Assembly: GCF_963583255.1 (NCBI RefSeq)
Contig: NC_084816.1
Location: 7,142,600 to 7,206,599, forward strand
DNA length: 64,000 nucleotides
Reading direction: 5' to 3'
From: Pyrus communis
Taxonomy: Eukaryota; Streptophyta; Magnoliopsida; Rosales; Rosaceae
Below are positions 59,881 to 64,000 of this stretch, one piece after another; position 1 is the first letter of the stretch; each line of letters starts with the position of its first letter. The position numbers and the translations under genes were made by a program. The notes below the pieces were generated by a model, which had not been told where the DNA came from, did no database searches, and saw only the letters and a list, made by a program, of their open reading frames with translations.

Positions 59881-60940
59881 ACTAGATAGAAAAATGTCAG
59901 CGAACACTGTTTGGGTCATTTGGCATTTTTTTGAAAAATTCTATCAAATAATGTAAACAATGACAAATCACTTCATTTGGTCTAAGACAGAGAAAACTAC
60001 ATCAATGGCAGGAGGGGTTGTGAGACGATTGTGAGATGACGCAAAATATTCGATTTCAAAGAGTTTGGCACAAGAAATTGTGTGATGATGCAAAATTGTG
60101 TCAATTTGTAGGGCAAGCAAAAGCGCGTCCCACTAATCTACCATGCATGCATGCATGATAAATAAATAAATAAATAAATAAAAACAAAAATAAGTAAAAT
60201 GAAAACTAATTATCTTAATCTAAGTCCCTCGTTATCATCAACATTTAAAAGCAAACTTTAAACACGTACAACCATTAACAAATCATGCATAACTTCTTCT
60301 TTTTTTTTAGTATATTGATATTTTTATATTAAGAGAAATCTAATTTGATATTGAATTTGTCATCTACAAGATTTGAACTAAGACCTCTCATTTGAAGTGA
60401 AGAGGAATATCACAAAATCATAGTACTGGATAGTAAATTATGCATAACTTTGATTGTTAGACGATTGGCAGACAACAATAATTTCAAGCACTAACAGAAG
60501 AATGTTTACGCGGAAACCTAACTCAATTAAAGATCGATGATTTCACCATTCATTTCATTAATATTTTTTATTCAAAACCGCACACCTACTACATTGCATA
60601 CACAATTAAGTTGAAGACAATAATAATGTTAAACGTAATGAACTGTTATACCGAGTACTAAAATTTTGTTTTCAACAAGAACAAATGAGAGTTTAAAAAA
60701 GTTTAAAATTGCAAAAAAAAACAAAAAGATTTTCAATTTGGTTTATAGTACCACCAATGATTAATTTTCCCATTGTCAATGTTAGTTTATGGTACAAATT
60801 ATACATCAAGCACAGGAAATTGCTTACACAAAGTGGGGCTTATTTGCTTATTTCAGTTTTTCCTTTGGGGGGTTTTCCTTTTTAGGGCCACCATCTTGAC
60901 ATGGTGCACTGTTTTGGTTATTTATAGGGTCATTATCCGA

Positions 60941-61162
60941 GAGAGGTTCCTCATCGGATCTTCTTTGTGAGGATTCCAGAGATCCTCTAATTACATTCGT
61001 TCATCGTACATCGTACAGTCAGTTTTCGTCAGGTACTATTTATATTTAATTTTAAATAAAAAATTACAATAATTTCTGACCACACGATGTACGATGAACG
61101 GATGTGATTTGAGGATCCCTGAAATCCTTACAAAGAAGATCCAGCGAAGATCCTCACTCGTG
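60941..61162. mobile_element. MITE, 222 bp, private to block D2
   Basis: Terminal inverted repeats of about 75 bp (GGATCTTCTTTGTGAGGATT and its near complement; TTCATCGTACATCGT in both arms). Flanks TTATCCGA (60933-60940) and CTATCCGA (61163-61170) suggest an 8-bp duplication with one mismatch, as in hAT elements. Block D1 (about 11705-11720, GTTATCCAACAACTT) shows the unoccupied site. Confidence 0.8.
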
Positions 61163-61943
61163 CTATCCGACCACTTATTTTTACTTTTCACATACACTTT
61201 TTAATTTTCAATTGTCAAATCAAATGAATTGAAGAAGATCAATGGACAAAATTTAGTAATGATGTGTGAGAGCCAAAAAAAGATGTGTAAATAGCACTAC
61301 TCTATTTACATGCTCATATTTAAAGAGTAATATTAGAGAGATCAAATTTATAAATTAAATTTTGTAAACCATATGATGTTTTTGATGATTAGATTATTAC
61401 TTAACGTTAATTAACGTTTTTATTTTTTATTAGTGACATATTATTTAGTTTGAAAATTTAGTTTAACAATTTGATCTTCTTAGCATTGTAAAAAAACAAA
61501 AAAAATACTGGTAATAGCATTGCACTTTAAAATAGGTAAAAGAAATAGGTACTCTGCACTTCTTTCTAAAATGATTAATAACATTTAGCTCCTAAATTTA
61601 ATTCTTCCACTTTAATCGATTGTATAGAAAAGAGTAGCACAATATAAAATTGTATTTCAAAAATTGCTGAATTTTGACCAAATAAAAAAAAAAGTGCTGA
61701 ATAACTTCCTCCAAGTGTCAATTTCCAAGAAAAATATTAAAATAACATAAGCAAAATAGGGGCACTCCGTACATTGACAAGACTTATGTTGAATACAATA
61801 TTGGGTCACTTTACAAATTAAACCAAACCAATTAAAGTCATTGCCCCATAATTATGAGAAATGAGTTCATTATTACCGAATCCGGTAATGCAATGCATTG
61901 ACATGAGTCAACAGACTTAATTATGATAATTTATTATTAAACT

Positions 61944-62112
61944 AAAAAAAAAAACTAATAAAAATAATATGAAAACTTTGAATTTTAATGATAAAAATAA
62001 AATAAAGGGTAAAGTGAATAATACCAGGATTGACTTTTTAGTGTAAAAATGTGGTTTTTCGTTAAAGTGAACAGTACCGTGAGTTTTTCGTTAAAACTCC
62101 CTAAACTAAAAC
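61944..62112. mobile_element. Short MITE private to block D2, of a type known from apple and pear
   Basis: Contains GAAAACTTTGAATTTTAATG, AAAGGGTAAAGTGAATA, ATTGACTTTTTAGTGTAAAA and TTTTTCGTTAAAACTCCC. It interrupts the D-block alignment (absent at about 12695). I recall nearly the same sequence as a common element in Malus/Pyrus. Ends are approximate. Confidence 0.6.
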
Positions 62113-62496
62113 TTCACACAACGATAAATCTGTTTTATGTAAGTTGATCTTTAAAATAATGACGACAAATTTGTTTTATGTAAGTTGATCTTTAAAATAG
62201 CTCTCGGGTAAAGTGACACTATGAAACAATGTTGAAAACGAAGGCTACCACGAGAGCACCGACCTTAGACCCATGACCCCACTGTTAATTTATACGAGTA
62301 TGTGGGCGCCGAAATGAGAACTAGTTGACCTAACGGGCATCTCCAAGGCCCCAAACCAATCAAAATCTCATTTTTTTTCTAGTAGTTGTTCTACGTACGC
62401 TTTAAGTTTCATTTTTGCACATCTTTGTTTATATGGACATGTAATTTACTTTTTGAATTTTCAAAATAATTTTTGAAACTTTTACAAATATTTTGT

Positions 62497-62655
62497 TTAG
62501 TACATCGGTATTTTTATATTAAAGGAATGAGGAGTTCGGCTAAACCAAATAATGGGCAGCCTAATTTGGTATCGAATTTGCCATCTACAAAATTTGAACC
62601 TAAGACCTTTCACTTTCAAATGAAAAGGAATACCACCAGACCGTAATGTTGAGTG
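62497..62655 (-). mobile_element. tRNA-derived SINE, third copy of the 10789 family
   Basis: Minus-strand unit with GGTCTGGTGGTATTCC, GGTCTTAGGTTCAAAT (B-box region), GGCAAATTCGATACCAAATTA-like sequence and a decayed 3' end. No poly(A) or clear target duplication remains. Confidence 0.7.
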
Positions 62656-62744
62656 ACCACCAATACCCTTCTTTTGCTTTGTTTGAATTAATTTTTTTTG
62701 TACACCCATTTTTCTTTCTTTTAAGGTTTTTTTTAATCAAAATG

Positions 62745-63016
62745 GTTCTTGAGATTTGAAATACATAGAATTGGTCCGCCATCAATCATATTGGTCATTC
62801 CTTGAAAAATCTCCATTAAATAAGAATATAATGACTGAAATACCCTTAATTTTTATCAAATCATTTTGGTCCATTATTTATTAAATTGAGGGTATATTTG
62901 TTATTTTAATCCTTATTTAACATAATTTTGCACGGAATGATTAAAATGATTAATGGTGGACAATCTAAGGAACCACTTCTATATATTGATTTCAAATCTC
63001 ATGAACTAAAGTGATG
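62745..63016. mobile_element. Foldback MITE, about 270 bp
   Basis: The left arm GGTTCTTGAGATTTGAAAT pairs with the right arm ATTTCAAATCTCATGAAC, with a centre at TTTATTAAATTGAGGG. Same family as the MITE split by the LINE (24760-26870). Confidence 0.75.
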
Positions 63017-63689
63017 TATGATACAAATTTCAAGGATATTTTGGCTAAAAAATAGAGAAGAAGGTGGTCAAGATGGCCTCAAAACTGGGAGCTCGGAGAA
63101 AACACAAAGAAGAAGGTGGTCGAGACTCTGCCTCGGTAACACCACCACCACTCTGATGCCAATTCTGGCATCTGATGCAAATGATCAGATGGCTAGATGG
63201 GCTCTGTATTCATCACTGTTTCTCCGGTTCGTGCCTCGAATCTTTTTCCATCCAACTTATCCATGAAGAAAAGAAAATCGGCTGGTTTAAATGCAGAAAT
63301 CAAACCTGATCATGTGTTACATTATCTTCCTGCATGGCTCATATTTTAGGCCAGTTTTGCAGGATCAAAATCCGCTTAGTCTTATCTTGTATTTAAATTT
63401 CTTAGAGTTGTTTCTGAGGGTACTTTGGCTTTGTATCGTTTATTGCTTTTATCTGTAGTTGTTATGTGATTAGTGGTTATAAACATTATATTTTGCCTTT
63501 CACATGTTTTTCTCTCTGAATAATTAGTTCATCATGATCAAAACTAAGAGCAGAACTTGCATGCGTCGGGTACATATTTCTTTTCTCCGTATCTACTTGA
63601 AGAGAAAAATTAGGATAAAATACTCGACGCATGCAAATATTACTTTTTGTCTTTTTAGCCAAAATTGTTATTGAAATTGGCAAAACTCT
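63017..63689. other. Stretch with an unassigned GC-richer patch
   Basis: 63060-63270 is GC-richer than its surroundings and has short plus-strand ORFs (for example 63018-63266) but no domain I recognise. It may be a pseudogene fragment. 63558-63640 holds a spaced inverted repeat TTGCATGCGTCG and CGACGCATGCAA. Confidence 0.35.
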
Positions 63690-64000
63690 TTACTTTGGCC
63701 CTTGAGATTTAGAATTGATAGAAGTGGTCCATGAATTTATTCATTGTCAATCATTTTGATCATTCCGTGAAAAATATCCGTTAAATAAGACCAAAATGTC
63801 AAAAATACCCACAAATTTTGTCAAATTATTTTGGCCCATTGTTTATTAAATTAAGGGTATTTTTATCATTTTGATCTTTATTTAATTGAGATTGTTGACA
63901 AAATTTGTGGGTATTTTTGTCATTTTGATCTTTATTTAATTGAGATTGTTCCCTGAATGATCAAAATGATTGATGGTGGACAAACGCAAGGACCATTTCT
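63690..64000. mobile_element. Foldback MITE, cut by the window end
   Basis: Begins CCTTGAGATTTAGAATTGAT and has the ATAGAAGTGGTCC, TTTTGATCATTCCG and TTTATTAAATTAAGGG landmarks of the 62745 element. The right part has an extra direct repeat (TTTTGATCTTTATTTAATTG at about 63871 and 63928). The right end is outside the window. Confidence 0.7.

Larger units (their letters stand above)
59985..62140. repeat. Segmental duplication block D, copy 2
   Basis: Collinear with 10478-12735. It starts about 100 bp right of the solo LTR. It contains the shared SINE (about 60297-60430) and shared small MITE (about 61322-61489), plus two private MITEs. No gene recognised. Confidence 0.85.

Noticed and set aside
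63018..63266. Possible gene in the GC-richer patch near the right end
   Set aside because: No domain recognised, frames are short and interrupted. Left as an unassigned stretch.

Overview
This is AT-rich plant nuclear DNA with introns, SINEs, MITEs, Pack-MULEs, LTR retrotransposons and long segmental duplications. It is clearly a eudicot. A MITE at 61944-62112 looks like one I remember from apple and pear, so tribe Maleae (Rosaceae) is my best guess, but that rests on memory and is only moderately supported.

Layout. 1-1842 holds the first four coding exons (minus strand) of a group-B MAP kinase closest to MPK13. Its upstream region carries a Mutator-type MITE (2163-2358) and a poly(A) retroposon (2414-3236). 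3.2-24.9 kb is a mosaic of duplicated blocks: A (5992-8234, 16722-18628), B (8513-9830, 13656-16560, 20311-21965), C (13078-13655, 19683-20310) and D (10478-12735, repeated at 59985-62140). Block B carries a small basic-protein ORF three times: two copies are intact, and one was broken by a solo LTR plus a local inversion. 24.9-26.7 kb is a 5'-truncated RTE-type LINE inside an inverted-repeat MITE.

28080-50621 is a set of nested insertions, each outer layer bounded by a target-site duplication. A Mutator-like Pack-MULE with a fragment of a TERMINAL EAR1-like (Mei2-type) gene is split by an LTR retrotransposon (28723-50209, TSD CTCTC). Inside that lies decayed plus-strand Ty3/gypsy gag-RT (43213-48118) and a minus-strand Tat-type Ty3/gypsy element (about 30135-43212). 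The Tat-type element has gag, PR, a linker, RT, two RNase H domains and INT, and two antisense ORFs next to its 3' LTR. At 51047-52233 a second Pack-MULE of the same family carries a fragment of an OSCA/CSC1-like channel gene. 56788-59880 is a complete 3.1-kb solo LTR of the family that split the first Pack-MULE. The right end holds duplicate block D and more MITEs.

The MAP kinase is the only confidently functional host gene, and it runs off the left edge. The small block-B ORFs may be genes. Nearly everything else is transposon-derived. The main value of the window is its readable insertion history: about ten insertions have visible target-site duplications and several have a paralogous empty site inside the window.
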